Positions 49,673 through 62,207 are shown, counted from the stretch's first letter. The stretch: DNA of 64,000 nucleotides from Corynebacterium genitalium ATCC 33030 (GCF_000143825.1 NZ_CM000961.1:1633448-1697447), one strand, 5' to 3'. Notes: generated by a model from the letters alone, not told the origin. Program-made: numbers and translations.

Positions 49673-49678
49673 TAGAGT
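49673..49678 (+). promoter_or_regulatory. Probable -10 element of the ABC-F gene, leaderless type
   Basis: TAGAGT is followed by 8 nt and GTG 49687, with no ribosome binding site. It would give the ABC-F gene its own promoter after the suf operon. Confidence 0.5.
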
Positions 49679-49686
49679 GACCCCTT

Positions 49687-51314
<1,628 letters not shown>

Positions 51315-51315
<1 letters not shown>

Positions 51316-51854
51316 TGGAGAATATCCTTTACAACGACTGGTCCACCATTGGTGTCACCGCAGCCAAGGGTGTGCTGATTTACATCGCATTGATCGCGAT
51401 GCTGCGCATCAGCGGGAAGCGCTCACTGTCGAAGTTCAACATCTTCGATTTCGTGATCACCATCGCCATCGGATCTATTTTCGCGTCGACCCTGACCAGC
51501 AACGACGTGAAGTTGGCTCAGGCCGTCACCGCGATTGTCGTCCTTCTGGGCGGGCAATACCTCATTTCTAAACTGGCCTTGGGCTCTGAGTCCTTCGAGA
51601 AGTTAGTGAAGTCCGATCCAGCGTTGCTCTTCTACTCCGGCGAATTCAACGATGAGACAATGAAGAACGAGCGGGTGACTAGACGCGAAGTGCTGCAAGC
51701 AGTGCGCGGCAGCGGTTCGTCGAGCATGGACGATGTGGCGGCGGTCATCTTGGAGACTGACGGCACGATCTCTGTGATCGGAGCCGCGGAGGGCACCGCC
51801 ACGCCGAAACGGAACGAACTTTTCGATTCCGTGAAGCGAAACCCAGAAGCCTAA
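51315..51854 (+). CDS. DUF421 (YetF-like) membrane protein
   Basis: A 179-residue protein with three hydrophobic segments in the first 95 residues, including KGVLIYIALIAMLRISGKRS and FNIFDFVITIAIGSIFAST, the DUF421 hallmark. A cytoplasmic domain follows (VTRREVLQAVRGSGSSSMDD, VAAVILETDGTISVI). ATG 51315 overlaps the stop of the ABC-F gene. The family's function is poorly known. Confidence 0.85.
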
Positions 51855-51858
51855 CTCG

Positions 51859-52593
51859 CTAACGCCGGTAACGCTGAGCGAAATTGGCCAGAATCTGGTT
51901 GTTGGCGGAGTAGTCGTAGTCGTAGGAGCGGGCGATCTGGGTCTCGAATGTCTCAAGCGATGTGTAGCCCAGGTGCGCGTACAGGCGCAGGCGGAATTCC
52001 AGCGCCTCGGCCGTGAGCTCCGGGTGGAATTGCGTGGCGTAGACATTCTGGCCGACCCGGAACATTTGGGTTGGGCATGCTTCACCAGTGACGAGGACGG
52101 TCACGCGCGGATCCTCGGGGAGTGCGGCGAGCGCCTCTTTGTGCCCGACAAGCGTGTCGAATGTCGCGGGGGTGGCCCCCAAAACCGCGTCGTCGGATTC
52201 GACGCGGCGCACCGTCACAGGGCCCGCCTCCTCGGCGTGCTCGTCCGAGAGCGTCGCTCCGATGACCGTCCCGATCGCCCCGATACCGTAGCACGCTCCC
52301 AGAACAGGGAAGTCCCGGTCGATGCATTCGGCGATGAGAGTGCCGACTTCGCGCTCGACACGCAGCTGCAAGGGGGACTTACGTAGTTCCAGGTTATTGA
52401 ACGGGCTGCCGCCCAGCAGCACGCCCGAATACTCATCGAGGTCGACGCGGCCGAGTTCGGAGCGCTCGAGGCGCCGTTGTTCGATCGCGCTTTTATCTAC
52501 TTGCATTGCGTTGGAGAAGCTTTCCAGCTCCTCGGCCGCGGCCTCGTCTTCGGGGCGGGTGCTCAACAACAGGAACGGGCGGAAAGTACTCAC
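51859..52593 (-). CDS. Class I glutamine amidotransferase (GMP synthase-like)
   Basis: A stand-alone GATase of 244 residues. The nucleophile is in VLGACYGIGAIG and the catalytic His in YATQFHPELTAEAL; the oxyanion region is VLLGGSPFNN. The partner synthase is unknown. The start GTG 52593 is chosen because TAGATT ends 7 nt upstream. The gene converges on the DUF421 gene with a 4-nt gap. A related GATase lies at 55535-56272. Confidence 0.85.
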   Translation of the reverse strand: MSTFRPFLLLSTRPEDEAAAEELESFSNAMQVDKSAIEQRRLERSELGRVDLDEYSGVLLGGSPFNNLELRKSPLQLRVEREVGTLIAECIDRDFPVLGACYGIGAIGTVIGATLSDEHAEEAGPVTVRRVESDDAVLGATPATFDTLVGHKEALAALPEDPRVTVLVTGEACPTQMFRVGQNVYATQFHPELTAEALEFRLRLYAHLGYTSLETFETQIARSYDYDYSANNQILANFAQRYRR

Positions 52594-52600
52594 CGTGATT

Positions 52601-52606
52601 AATCTA
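52601..52606 (-). promoter_or_regulatory. Probable -10 element of the GATase at 51859-52593
   Basis: On the minus strand TAGATT is followed by 7 nt and GTG 52593. It is separated by only 39 bp from the divergent -10 at 52646. Confidence 0.5.
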
Positions 52607-52645
52607 GCCCCCGGCAAGTTTCGGCGGGAAATCGGCCTGCGTGTG

Positions 52646-52651
52646 TAAGAT
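52646..52651 (+). promoter_or_regulatory. Probable -10 element of the small PLDc_N-like gene
   Basis: TAAGAT is followed by 7 nt and ATG 52659, with no ribosome binding site. Confidence 0.5.
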
Positions 52652-52658
52652 CGCTGCC

Positions 52659-52892
52659 ATGAACCCGATTCAATCACTCCGTGAAGCGTGGAACGCCCTG
52701 AGCAAAGAGGAGAAAACCGCCGCAGGCGTCCTCGGTGCCATTGACACCGCCGCGAAGGGCATCGCCCTGTGGGACCTCGCCCGCACCGACTCGAAGAAGC
52801 TCCGCGGCCCGAAGTGGCTGTGGACGTCCGTTATCGGCGCTGTCAACACCATTGGTTGGCTGAGTTACTTCATCGTGGGCAAGAAGTACTAG
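52659..52892 (+). CDS. Small membrane protein resembling the PLDc_N domain
   Basis: A 77-residue protein. A helical N-terminus (NALSKEEKTAAGVLGAID) leads to a hydrophobic region and the pattern RGPKWLWTSVIGAVNTIGWL with a YFIVGKKY end, which resembles the phospholipase D N-terminal membrane domain found alone in many small actinobacterial proteins. Function unknown. Confidence 0.7.
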   Translation: MNPIQSLREAWNALSKEEKTAAGVLGAIDTAAKGIALWDLARTDSKKLRGPKWLWTSVIGAVNTIGWLSYFIVGKKY

Positions 52893-52982
52893 AGCACACC
52901 ACCCGCATAGAAGCGGATACGCGTCACGGGCGCGGTCCGCTTCTTTTGCCATGGGTAGGTGTCTTCGGTGGCCCTCACCGGT

Positions 52983-53099
52983 TCAAGCAGAATAATCTGC
53001 GTGTCCGTGCGGCGGTTCGGGCACCGCGCCAGTTTCGTGCAGGTGGCGCACCGCCCGCACAGAGCAACCGGCGGCGCGCGCGACATCGGAGATCTTCAT
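52983..53099 (-). pseudogene. MerR-like helix-turn-helix fragment (38 codons)
   Basis: ATG 53099 opens a frame MKISDVARAAGCSVRAVRHL followed by HETGAVPEPP, which matches the DNA-binding start of MerR-family regulators (helix-turn-helix, then the first wing). The frame ends at TGA 52983-52985, so the wing is incomplete and the dimerisation and effector domains are missing. No MerR-like continuation is visible in the other two frames downstream. It is probably the remnant of a deleted regulator gene, or a very small HTH protein. Confidence 0.55.
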
Positions 53100-53139
53100 G
53101 GCACCAGTCTGAACTATGACGCCGCGTGAGGGTCAAGCG

Positions 53140-54510
53140 TTAGTTTCGGAAACCGTGGACCGGTGCGGGAATGAAACCGCCCCGTTCCACAAACGGCGCG
53201 CAACTGACCTGGTTGACGGGGATGACTGGAGCGTAGCCCAACAGCCCGCCGAAGTTGACCTCGTCGCCAGGCTGAGTGCCGGGGACGGGGATGAGGCGTG
53301 CTGCGGTCGTCTTGTGGTTCATCACGCCAATGGCCGCTTCGTCGGCGATCATGCCGGCAATGCTGGCGGCTGAGGTGTCGCCCGGAATCGCGACCATGTC
53401 GAAACCGACCGAGCAGATCGACGTCATCGCCTCCAGCTTGTCCATCGTGATCGAACCCGCGCGCACAGCGTCGATCATCCCTTGATCTTCGGAAACGGGG
53501 ATGAAGGAACCGGAAAGCCCACCGACGCGCGAGCACGCCATCATGCCGCCCTTCTTCACCGCATCGTTGAGCAGCGCCAGAGCGGCGGTCGTGCCGTGCG
53601 TGCCCACTTGGGACAACCCCATGTGCTCGAGGATGTGCGCGACGGAATCGCCGACCTCCGCGGTGGGGGCGAGCGACAGGTCGACGATGCCGAACGGCAC
53701 CCCGAGCCGTTCTGCGGCGAGCGAGCCCACGAGCTGGCCCGCGCGGGTGATCTTGAAGGCTGCCTTCTTGATCTCTTCGGCGACCTCGTTCAGGCTTGCA
53801 CCCGCGAGCGGGGTAATGGCGTAGTCGACAACACCCGGGCCGGACACCCCGACGGAGACGACCGTGTCGGGCTCCTCGATGCCGTGGAAGGCGCCGGCCA
53901 TGAATGGGTTGTCGCCGACAGCGTTGGCGAAGACGACGAGCTTCGCGCAGGCGATGGAGGATTCCTCCGCAGTGCGGGCGGCGGCGTCCTTGACCACCTC
54001 ACCCATGGTCTTCACGGCATCCATGTTGATGCCGGCGCGGGAGGATGCGACGTTGACCGATCCGCACACGAAGCTGGTCTCCGACAATGCCTCCGGGATG
54101 GAGCGGATGAGGCGCTCGTCGGCCTCGGTCGCGCCTTTCTCCACGAGAGCGGAGTACCCGCCGATGAAGTTCACCCCGAGTTCGTTCGCGGCGCGGTCGA
54201 GAGCACGGGCAATGTCAGCGGGGTTGCCGTCGACACCCGCGGCAACGATCGCAATGGGGGAGACGGACACGCGCTTGTTCACGATCGGGATGCCCAACTC
54301 GCGCTCGATGCCCTCGCAGACCTCGACGAGGCGGGAGGCGCGTTGAGTGACGCGGTCATAGACTGCGTCTGCAGTTGCTTCCATCGTGCCGCGGGTGCAT
54401 CCGATAAGCGAGATGCCCATGGTCACGGTGCGGATGTCGAGGCGGTAGTCCTCGATCATCGAGATCACGTCGACGATGCTCGAGGCTTTGAAATTGAGCT
54501 GGTTCGCCAT
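53140..54510 (-). CDS. PFL family protein (UPF0210/DUF711)
   Basis: A 456-residue conserved protein of the UPF0210 family, which shares a fold with pyruvate formate-lyase but has no glycyl-radical enzyme function shown. Recognisable stretches: [52 protein letters not shown] and [20 protein letters not shown]. It lies 6 nt after the ACT-domain gene, the partner it is almost always found with. The pair's function is unknown; regulation of amino acid metabolism has been suggested from the ACT domain. Confidence 0.92.
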   Translation of the reverse strand: MANQLNFKASSIVDVISMIEDYRLDIRTVTMGISLIGCTRGTMEATADAVYDRVTQRASRLVEVCEGIERELGIPIVNKRVSVSPIAIVAAGVDGNPADIARALDRAANELGVNFIGGYSALVEKGATEADERLIRSIPEALSETSFVCGSVNVASSRAGINMDAVKTMGEVVKDAAARTAEESSIACAKLVVFANAVGDNPFMAGAFHGIEEPDTVVSVGVSGPGVVDYAITPLAGASLNEVAEEIKKAAFKITRAGQLVGSLAAERLGVPFGIVDLSLAPTAEVGDSVAHILEHMGLSQVGTHGTTAALALLNDAVKKGGMMACSRVGGLSGSFIPVSEDQGMIDAVRAGSITMDKLEAMTSICSVGFDMVAIPGDTSAASIAGMIADEAAIGVMNHKTTAARLIPVPGTQPGDEVNFGGLLGYAPVIPVNQVSCAPFVERGGFIPAPVHGFRN

Positions 54511-54516
54511 GCCCGC

Positions 54517-54786
54517 TTAGACCTCGTTCATGACGGTGAACAGTGCCTCGGACTGGACGCGGATGTCCACGCCGAGACTCTTGCCCAGTTCACCCATCGT
54601 GTCTTGGAGTCCGGCGAGGTCGAACCCCTCGCCGGGTAGTTCCGCGCGCATGATCATAGTGAAAAAGTCGTCCATGATGGTCTGGGAGACGTCGACGATG
54701 TTGAGGTCGTGCTCCGCGGCTACCTGCGCAACGCCGGCAATGATGCCGACGCGGTCTGGTCCAGTGGTGGTGATGATTGCGTACAT
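54517..54786 (-). CDS. ACT domain protein (UPF0237)
   Basis: An 89-residue protein with a single N-terminal ACT ligand-binding domain: YAIITTTGPDRVGIIAGVAQ and NIVDVSQTIMDDFFTMIM. ATG 54786 is favoured because TAGGAT ends 7 nt upstream. It is the first gene of the two-gene operon with the UPF0210 protein and diverges from the oxidoreductase gene at 54852. Confidence 0.92.
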   Translation of the reverse strand: MYAIITTTGPDRVGIIAGVAQVAAEHDLNIVDVSQTIMDDFFTMIMRAELPGEGFDLAGLQDTMGELGKSLGVDIRVQSEALFTVMNEV

Positions 54787-54793
54787 GCGCCCC

Positions 54794-54799
54794 ATCCTA
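54794..54799 (-). promoter_or_regulatory. Probable -10 element of the ACT-UPF0210 operon
   Basis: On the minus strand TAGGAT is followed by 7 nt and ATG 54786. Confidence 0.5.
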
Positions 54800-54838
54800 C
54801 GACTCGCGGGTAAATCGGCAGGAGCCAGCATTCACGGT

Positions 54839-54844
54839 TACGGT
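54839..54844 (+). promoter_or_regulatory. Probable -10 element of the NAD(P)-binding protein gene
   Basis: TACGGT is followed by 7 nt and ATG 54852. It faces the minus-strand -10 at 54794-54799 across 39 bp. Confidence 0.45.
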
Positions 54845-54851
54845 GGGGTGC

Positions 54852-55529
54852 ATGAGCACTGAAGAAAGCGCAGACAAAGCAAGCAAGTTCGTCCTCGTTC
54901 TCGGCGCGGGCGGCAACGTGTCCAAGCACACCGTTCCGCTGCTGACCGAGTCGGGGCACAAGGTCGCAGCACTCGTGCGCAATCTAGAGCACGCACCGTC
55001 GCTTATCGACGCTGGCGCCACCGTCATCATTCAAGACCTCACCACGCTGGACGAGGAAGGATGGGCGCGCCTGATCACTCCATTCGACACCGTTGTGTGG
55101 TCCGCGGGTGCCGGCGGCGGTAGCGCTGAGCGCACGTACGCGGTGGACCGCGATGCAGCGATGAAAGCAATTGACGCCCTGGAGGAACTGGGCGAATACA
55201 CACCGCACTTCATCATGGTGTCCTACGCCGGTGCCGCCGAGGCCACGACTGAGGACGACGGCGGCTCGTGGTACGCGTACGTGGAATCGAAGAAGGCCGT
55301 GGATCAGCGACTGCTCGCGTCCGATCTCACGTACACGATCCTGGGGCCGACTCTTCTCACGGATGAGCCGTCGAAGGGCGTGACGGTGTTGACCGATGCG
55401 CGCAACGCGGATTCCAAGACGTCGCGTGAGCTCGTCGCCCAGGTCATCGTGGAGGCCGTCGACCGTGGTGAGATGTCGCCGAACCCCTTCGAATTCGAAG
55501 ACGGCACCGAGCCGGTCAGTTCCGTCTAA
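54852..55529 (+). CDS. NAD(P)-binding oxidoreductase/epimerase-like protein
   Basis: A 225-residue atypical short-chain dehydrogenase-like protein. The Rossmann motif is FVLVLGAGGNVSKHTVPLL; VVWSAGAGGG corresponds to the NADP-binding beta4 strand and AYVESKKAVDQRLLASDLTY to the YxxxK region. Related to YwnB/NmrA-like proteins; substrate unknown, and a sensory rather than catalytic role is possible. Confidence 0.82.
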   Translation: MSTEESADKASKFVLVLGAGGNVSKHTVPLLTESGHKVAALVRNLEHAPSLIDAGATVIIQDLTTLDEEGWARLITPFDTVVWSAGAGGGSAERTYAVDRDAAMKAIDALEELGEYTPHFIMVSYAGAAEATTEDDGGSWYAYVESKKAVDQRLLASDLTYTILGPTLLTDEPSKGVTVLTDARNADSKTSRELVAQVIVEAVDRGEMSPNPFEFEDGTEPVSSV

Positions 55530-55534
55530 TCCGT

Positions 55535-56272
55535 CTAACTCGCTGCCTGCCCGGCGAGGCAGAACTGCGCGAAGCGCTTCACGATCTCGTTCGCCGTTTC
55601 CGTATCCACGCTGGGTAGTCCCGCGATGATGTCGTCGTAGGCCTCTTGCGGGAAGTAGCCGTAGTCGTAGTAGAAGTCCATGCGGGTCTTCATCGCCGCA
55701 GCGTCCATTTCAGCGTGGAACTGGGTGGCCCACACGCGGTCGCGGTAGCGGACGATTTGAACGGGGCACGAGGGGCCGTCGGCAAGCAGAGTGAGTTCTG
55801 GGTGCGTGCTGTGCGGCTCGGCGTTCTCGGTGTGGCCAGTCAGAGCAGTGAACAACTTCGGTAGGTCGCGCAGCAGAGGGTCCTCGTCGGCGGAGGAAAG
55901 CAGGTTCACGATCGTCGGGCCCGAGGCCTCTGGGTGCGAGTGGGTCACGTTCCCGCCGAGGTGGTGGGTGAGCCAGCTCAGGCCGTAGCAGACGAAGAAG
56001 ACAGGGATGTCGCCTTCGACGACCTCTCCGAGCAGGGTGTGCACGTGTTGCTGCCAGGCGTCGTAGGTGCCGTTCGTGATGTTGAGCGAACTGCCACCCA
56101 CAAAAATCCCCTGAATGCCGTTCAAGCTGCCCAGCTCGGCGTGCTCGTCGCTAATTGTACGCAGCTCTACGTCGTCGGTGGTGAGTCCAGTGGCACGGAG
56201 CGTGTCGTGGTATTCCGCGTGGGACACCGCCGGGCCGACAGGGCCGTTGCGCAGGGAAAGGAAGAGAAGCAT
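55535..56272 (-). CDS. Class I glutamine amidotransferase (GMP synthase-like)
   Basis: A 245-residue stand-alone GATase. The nucleophile is in VFFVCYGLSWLTHHLGG and the catalytic His in VWATQFHAEMD. It is paralogous in length and layout to the GATase at 51859-52593. TAGACT (56281-56286) ends 8 nt before ATG 56272. In C. glutamicum a GATase gene also follows the acn-acnR pair; here acn is separated from it only by a terminator. Confidence 0.85.
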   Translation of the reverse strand: MLLFLSLRNGPVGPAVSHAEYHDTLRATGLTTDDVELRTISDEHAELGSLNGIQGIFVGGSSLNITNGTYDAWQQHVHTLLGEVVEGDIPVFFVCYGLSWLTHHLGGNVTHSHPEASGPTIVNLLSSADEDPLLRDLPKLFTALTGHTENAEPHSTHPELTLLADGPSCPVQIVRYRDRVWATQFHAEMDAAAMKTRMDFYYDYGYFPQEAYDDIIAGLPSVDTETANEIVKRFAQFCLAGQAAS

Positions 56273-56280
56273 AGCGGGTA

Positions 56281-56286
56281 AGTCTA
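56281..56286 (-). promoter_or_regulatory. Probable -10 element of the GATase at 55535-56272
   Basis: On the minus strand TAGACT is followed by 8 nt and ATG 56272. Confidence 0.45.
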
Positions 56287-56356
56287 AACCGCATGCGTGA
56301 AGGCTCGCACATCCGGGGGAAGGAATCCCAAGGCGCCGATAAGCAGAAATGCGAAA

Positions 56357-56379
56357 GGGGCCGGGGAAACCCCGGCCCC
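56357..56379 (-). terminator. Intrinsic terminator after acn
   Basis: A perfect 10-bp GC stem GGGGCCGGGG / CCCCGGCCCC with a 3-nt loop lies 17 nt after the acn stop. On the minus strand TTTCGCATTT follows. It separates acn from the GATase gene downstream. Confidence 0.85.
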
Positions 56380-56395
56380 AATCAGCTACAGACGG

Positions 56396-59176
<2,781 letters not shown>

Positions 59177-59278
59177 GTGAGCTCCGTTTCTCGTTGTCGA
59201 ACTGTGAAATTCTGGGTGTTGTGACCCATTCGGGTCCCTACCCGACAATGGTAAGGCACACACCAGATATAAGGGGTA

Positions 59279-59284
59279 ATTCTA
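59279..59284 (-). promoter_or_regulatory. Possible -10 element of acn
   Basis: TAGAAT on the minus strand with TTACAG 16 bp upstream, about 102 nt before GTG 59176. Weak by eye, but it is the best match in the acn upstream region; it would leave a 5' leader of about 95 nt. Confidence 0.35.
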
Positions 59285-59368
59285 GGCACACTTGAAAGTT
59301 CTGTAAGCCTTTTAGTTACCCCGTTTGGGTATTTGCGCGTCGTCACGCTTATCGACGTTTCCCACCGC

Positions 59369-59374
59369 TACCCT
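59369..59374 (+). promoter_or_regulatory. Probable -10 element of the Rv1476-like gene
   Basis: TACCCT is followed by 8 nt and ATG 59383, with no ribosome binding site. Confidence 0.45.
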
Positions 59375-59382
59375 TGACAACC

Positions 59383-59874
59383 ATGCCGCACCCCGAAGCT
59401 GACCTCGATGCGCTGTCCGCCCAACTGCGTGACGGACGGGTCGCTTTCGGCACGGACAATCCGGTGAACGAGTCCCTGGCCGGGGATCTCACCCGAGCAA
59501 TGGGCAATATCGATGCGGCGGGTGCGGCGGATGTGGGCGACATCGGCGTCGTGGTGCTGGAGACGACACCAGAGCGACCGGGGGACCTGCGGGACATCGC
59601 GCAGGATCTCCAGAATGTCACTGGATTGGACACGGTCGTGGTGCGCACGCCCAATTCGGCGGCTGCAGTGAGTAATTCTCTTTCACGCGCCGAGATTGAA
59701 AGCGGGCAATTGGCCATGGTGGGCGAGCCCGACTACGCCGTTGGTCTGGAGGCATTCGCCGCTGAAGCCGACGGGTTCGCGCCTCCGTGGGTTGTTGTCT
59801 TTCTCGTTCTGGCGGCCATCGTGGCGGTAGTTGTGCTCATGACGTTCTTCTCGGTGGCGCGACAGAGACGATAG
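59383..59874 (+). CDS. Rv1476-like membrane protein (DUF6676)
   Basis: A 163-residue protein found between acn and ripA-type genes in mycolic-acid actinobacteria. The N-terminal part is acidic and soluble (VGDIGVVVLETTPERPGDLR, VTGLDTVVVRTPNSAAAVS), followed by one C-terminal membrane segment (PPWVVVFLVLAAIVAVVVLM) and a short basic tail. The soluble domain is likely extracytoplasmic. Its steady position next to a peptidoglycan hydrolase gene hints at a role in controlling it, which is unproven. Confidence 0.82.
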   Translation: MPHPEADLDALSAQLRDGRVAFGTDNPVNESLAGDLTRAMGNIDAAGAADVGDIGVVVLETTPERPGDLRDIAQDLQNVTGLDTVVVRTPNSAAAVSNSLSRAEIESGQLAMVGEPDYAVGLEAFAAEADGFAPPWVVVFLVLAAIVAVVVLMTFFSVARQRR

Positions 59875-60438
59875 TGGGCGTTAGTCAAGTTATCTGGCTT
59901 GTCTAGCAAAGCGTCCCGGCGTGTCTAATTTCTTCTTTTGGGGCGTGTGTTAACGGTTGTGGCTCGAACGTGACCGACGTCACATGAATGGTTTCCGCGG
60001 CTAAAACCGCAGGGTGTGCAGAAGTAACAGTCATGTGATTCGCCTTGACCAGTGTGAGAATTGGTAAAGGTTGTGCAACAGACTAATTAAGTGACCTATG
60101 GTTTCCATGTCAGCTCGTGGGCTGATCGCAGTTACATCAAACGCATACGTAACAGATCCGGAAACGGAAACTCGATTCGGGCATGTGGGGAAGCACGCCA
60201 AGGATTGGAGTTGACGGAAGCGCCAGGAAGAAGTCCCGGCGCTCCCGTGAGCTCTCTCTTGTTACGCCATGCGGCGCCGATGGGCCGCGTTCATTCCCGC
60301 GGGTTCACATCCGTGACCATTCAATCGTCCGCACGTCAGACTTGACTGTCTGGCCCAGTGTGCCGCGCGTGGCTATCCGACTAAGTTCGGCGCGACCGCC
60401 CGCTGCACGGTGGGTTGTGCGGTGAGAGGAATACCTCC
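59875..60438 (+). promoter_or_regulatory. Long upstream region of the RipA-like gene
   Basis: 564 bases without a convincing gene. It holds a GlxR-like site at 59969-59984 and an inverted repeat CAGAC-N6-GTCTG at 60337-60352. The base composition upstream of about 60110 is AT-rich, as expected for promoters. TATGGT at 60097-60102 could be a -10 box, giving a leader of about 330 nt. I looked for the conserved core of the c-di-AMP (ydaO) riboswitch known upstream of NlpC/P60 genes in other actinobacteria and did not find it. Confidence 0.5.
59969..59984. promoter_or_regulatory. GlxR/CRP-like binding site
   Basis: CGTGACCGACGTCACA fits the GlxR consensus TGTGA-N6-TCACA in 9 of 10 specified positions, with a fully symmetric GTGA-N6-TCAC core. 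GlxR is the cAMP-responsive global regulator of corynebacteria and controls several cell wall hydrolase genes there. The site is 455 nt upstream of the RipA-like gene. Confidence 0.55.
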
Positions 60439-62184
60439 GTGGGATTCGCCGTTCGTTCCGCGCAGGCGTCGTGGACTCGTTTCCGTTTCCGGAGCGTCGT
60501 CCCGGCCGCAGCATGCGCAGTTACCCTGTCCATCGCCAGCTCGTCGACGACCGCTGTCGCTCAGGACACGCCCGTGCCCTCGATTATCTCTGAGATCTCT
60601 CAAGGCGAGGCCGAGATCGATCGACTCAATCTGGAGATCGGCGGTCTCGCTGAGTCAGTCAACCAAGCGCTGGTTGATCTCCACGATGCTCAATCGCTTG
60701 CTGAGCAGGCCCGCCGCGGTGCTTCTGTGGCACGCGACCGTCTCAACGAGACCCAGGTCGATGTTGAGCGCGCACAGTCGGAGCTGGACGAAATCTCCCG
60801 TTCCGCCTACCGGTCTAGTAATGGCGGCGGCGCACGTGTTCAGGCCAACGGTGATGCACGTAAGGACTCCCTTGACCGTCAGACGTATCTGCGGAAGGAA
60901 TCTGAGGGCAAGCGAGCGACGCTCGAGGAGCTGCAGCGGACGCGTACCCAAGCGGCGAACGAGGAATCGACGCTGCGTCAAGCCAGCAAGCTTGCCGAAG
61001 AGCGTGAGTGCGCAGCAACCACTGCGGAGTCCGAGGCTCGACAAACTTTGCAGAACTCGCTGTCTTCTCTGAACGAGCAGCTTGGGCTTCGCGATGACGC
61101 GCACGAGAATCTCTCGACTGCGCGGGAAGCGTTGGGCGAGCTGCGTCCGGAAGCTGCGTCTGAGACCGCGGCCCCTCAGGGAGCGAACGAGAGTGAAATT
61201 CCGTCCGGCTCTGCTACACCCGTTGAGGAAACGGAACAAGCCGCGGAGACTCTCGAGTCGGCAGAGGCGTCCGAGACCGCTGACGGCGAAACTTCAGTGA
61301 CCCCGGATGCGGAGAATACAGAAACGCCGGAGCCGGCTGCTGAGGAAACCCCGGTGGAGGAAACCCCGGTGGAGGAGAGCTCCGAAACTGGGGAGAGTGA
61401 CGCTAACGTATCCGAGACTGCTGAAATTGAAGTGCCTGCTGAGGCTTCCGTGACTGTGGAGGAAGCGCCTGCCGGCCCGAGTCGCCCGGTCCTGGGTGAC
61501 TTGTCCAACCCGGATTCGGTAGCAGCGGCTGTCGACGCTTTCGCTCAGGCTGTTGGGGAAGCACAGCCTGACCACGGTGTGTTCGACGATCCTTACTCGG
61601 AGGGTGACCGCGAGATCGCGTCGACGTCGTCAAGCGAAGAGGCGGACAACGCTGTCGCTGCAGCAGATGAAGAGAACGGAACCTCGGTCGCCGAGGTGCT
61701 GCCTGAGGTCATGGACGCTGCGCAGGCGACTGAGGAGATCCGTGGCGCAGAGCAGCCGGCGGCTGCGACGGCCCGTGAGGACCAGATCGAGGCTGTGATT
61801 GCGCGCGGTGAATCGCAGATTGGCACTCCGTATGTGTGGGGCGGCGGCGACGCCAACGGCCCGACCACCGGTATCCCCGACGGTGTGAGCGCGCACACGG
61901 GGCAGGCGGGTTATGACTGCTCCGGTCTGGTGCTCTACGCCTACTCGGGTGCTGGGGTCGATCTGCCGCACTACACCGGCTACCAGTACCAGCGCGGCGA
62001 GAAGATCCCTGCCGCCGAAGCTGAGCGCGGTGACCTGCTGTTCTGGGGCGACGGCGGCAACCAGCACGTGGCCATCTACCTCGGTGACGGCATGATGCTC
62101 GAGGCACCGCAGAACGGCTCGAACGTGCAGAAGTCCCCGGTTCGCCACAGCGGTATGGCTCCTTACGCGGTCCGTCTGATCTAG
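60439..62184 (+). CDS. Secreted NlpC/P60 peptidoglycan endopeptidase, RipA-like
   Basis: A 581-residue secreted hydrolase that should cleave peptidoglycan stem peptides during cell separation. The order is signal peptide (residues about 1-44), coiled-coil region (about 50-230, heptad-rich with EQARRGASVARDRLNE), an acidic Glu/Thr/Ala/Pro linker (about 235-400) and the NlpC/P60 domain (about 450-581). Catalytic residues: Cys in YDCSGLVLYAY and His in NQHVAIYLGDG; Glu in MMLEAP may be the third. GTG 60439 follows AGAGGA. The coiled coil may act as an autoinhibitory or FtsEX-docking region, as known for RipA/RipC homologues. Confidence 0.9.
   Translation: MGFAVRSAQASWTRFRFRSVVPAAACAVTLSIASSSTTAVAQDTPVPSIISEISQGEAEIDRLNLEIGGLAESVNQALVDLHDAQSLAEQARRGASVARDRLNETQVDVERAQSELDEISRSAYRSSNGGGARVQANGDARKDSLDRQTYLRKESEGKRATLEELQRTRTQAANEESTLRQASKLAEERECAATTAESEARQTLQNSLSSLNEQLGLRDDAHENLSTAREALGELRPEAASETAAPQGANESEIPSGSATPVEETEQAAETLESAEASETADGETSVTPDAENTETPEPAAEETPVEETPVEESSETGESDANVSETAEIEVPAEASVTVEEAPAGPSRPVLGDLSNPDSVAAAVDAFAQAVGEAQPDHGVFDDPYSEGDREIASTSSSEEADNAVAAADEENGTSVAEVLPEVMDAAQATEEIRGAEQPAAATAREDQIEAVIARGESQIGTPYVWGGGDANGPTTGIPDGVSAHTGQAGYDCSGLVLYAYSGAGVDLPHYTGYQYQRGEKIPAAEAERGDLLFWGDGGNQHVAIYLGDGMMLEAPQNGSNVQKSPVRHSGMAPYAVRLI
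61342..61371 (+). repeat. Two perfect 15-bp tandem repeats in the RipA-like linker
   Basis: GAGGAAACCCCGGTG occurs twice in a row (61342-61356 and 61357-61371), encoding EETPV twice. The linker length could vary by in-frame slippage. Confidence 0.75.
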
Positions 62185-62207
62185 CCCGGGCCCACCCCCA
62201 CGTGATC

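Noticed and set aside
52889..53086. Cys-rich 65-residue minus-strand frame (CGRCATC, ARCP)
   Set aside because: It overlaps the MerR-like fragment in another frame, and the MerR match explains the DNA better.
60100..60438. c-di-AMP (ydaO-type) riboswitch upstream of the NlpC/P60 gene
   Set aside because: Expected from other actinobacteria, but the conserved core (the GGGGGA-containing strand and the AGCTAACC-type 3' strand) is not present by eye. A covariance-model search would settle it.
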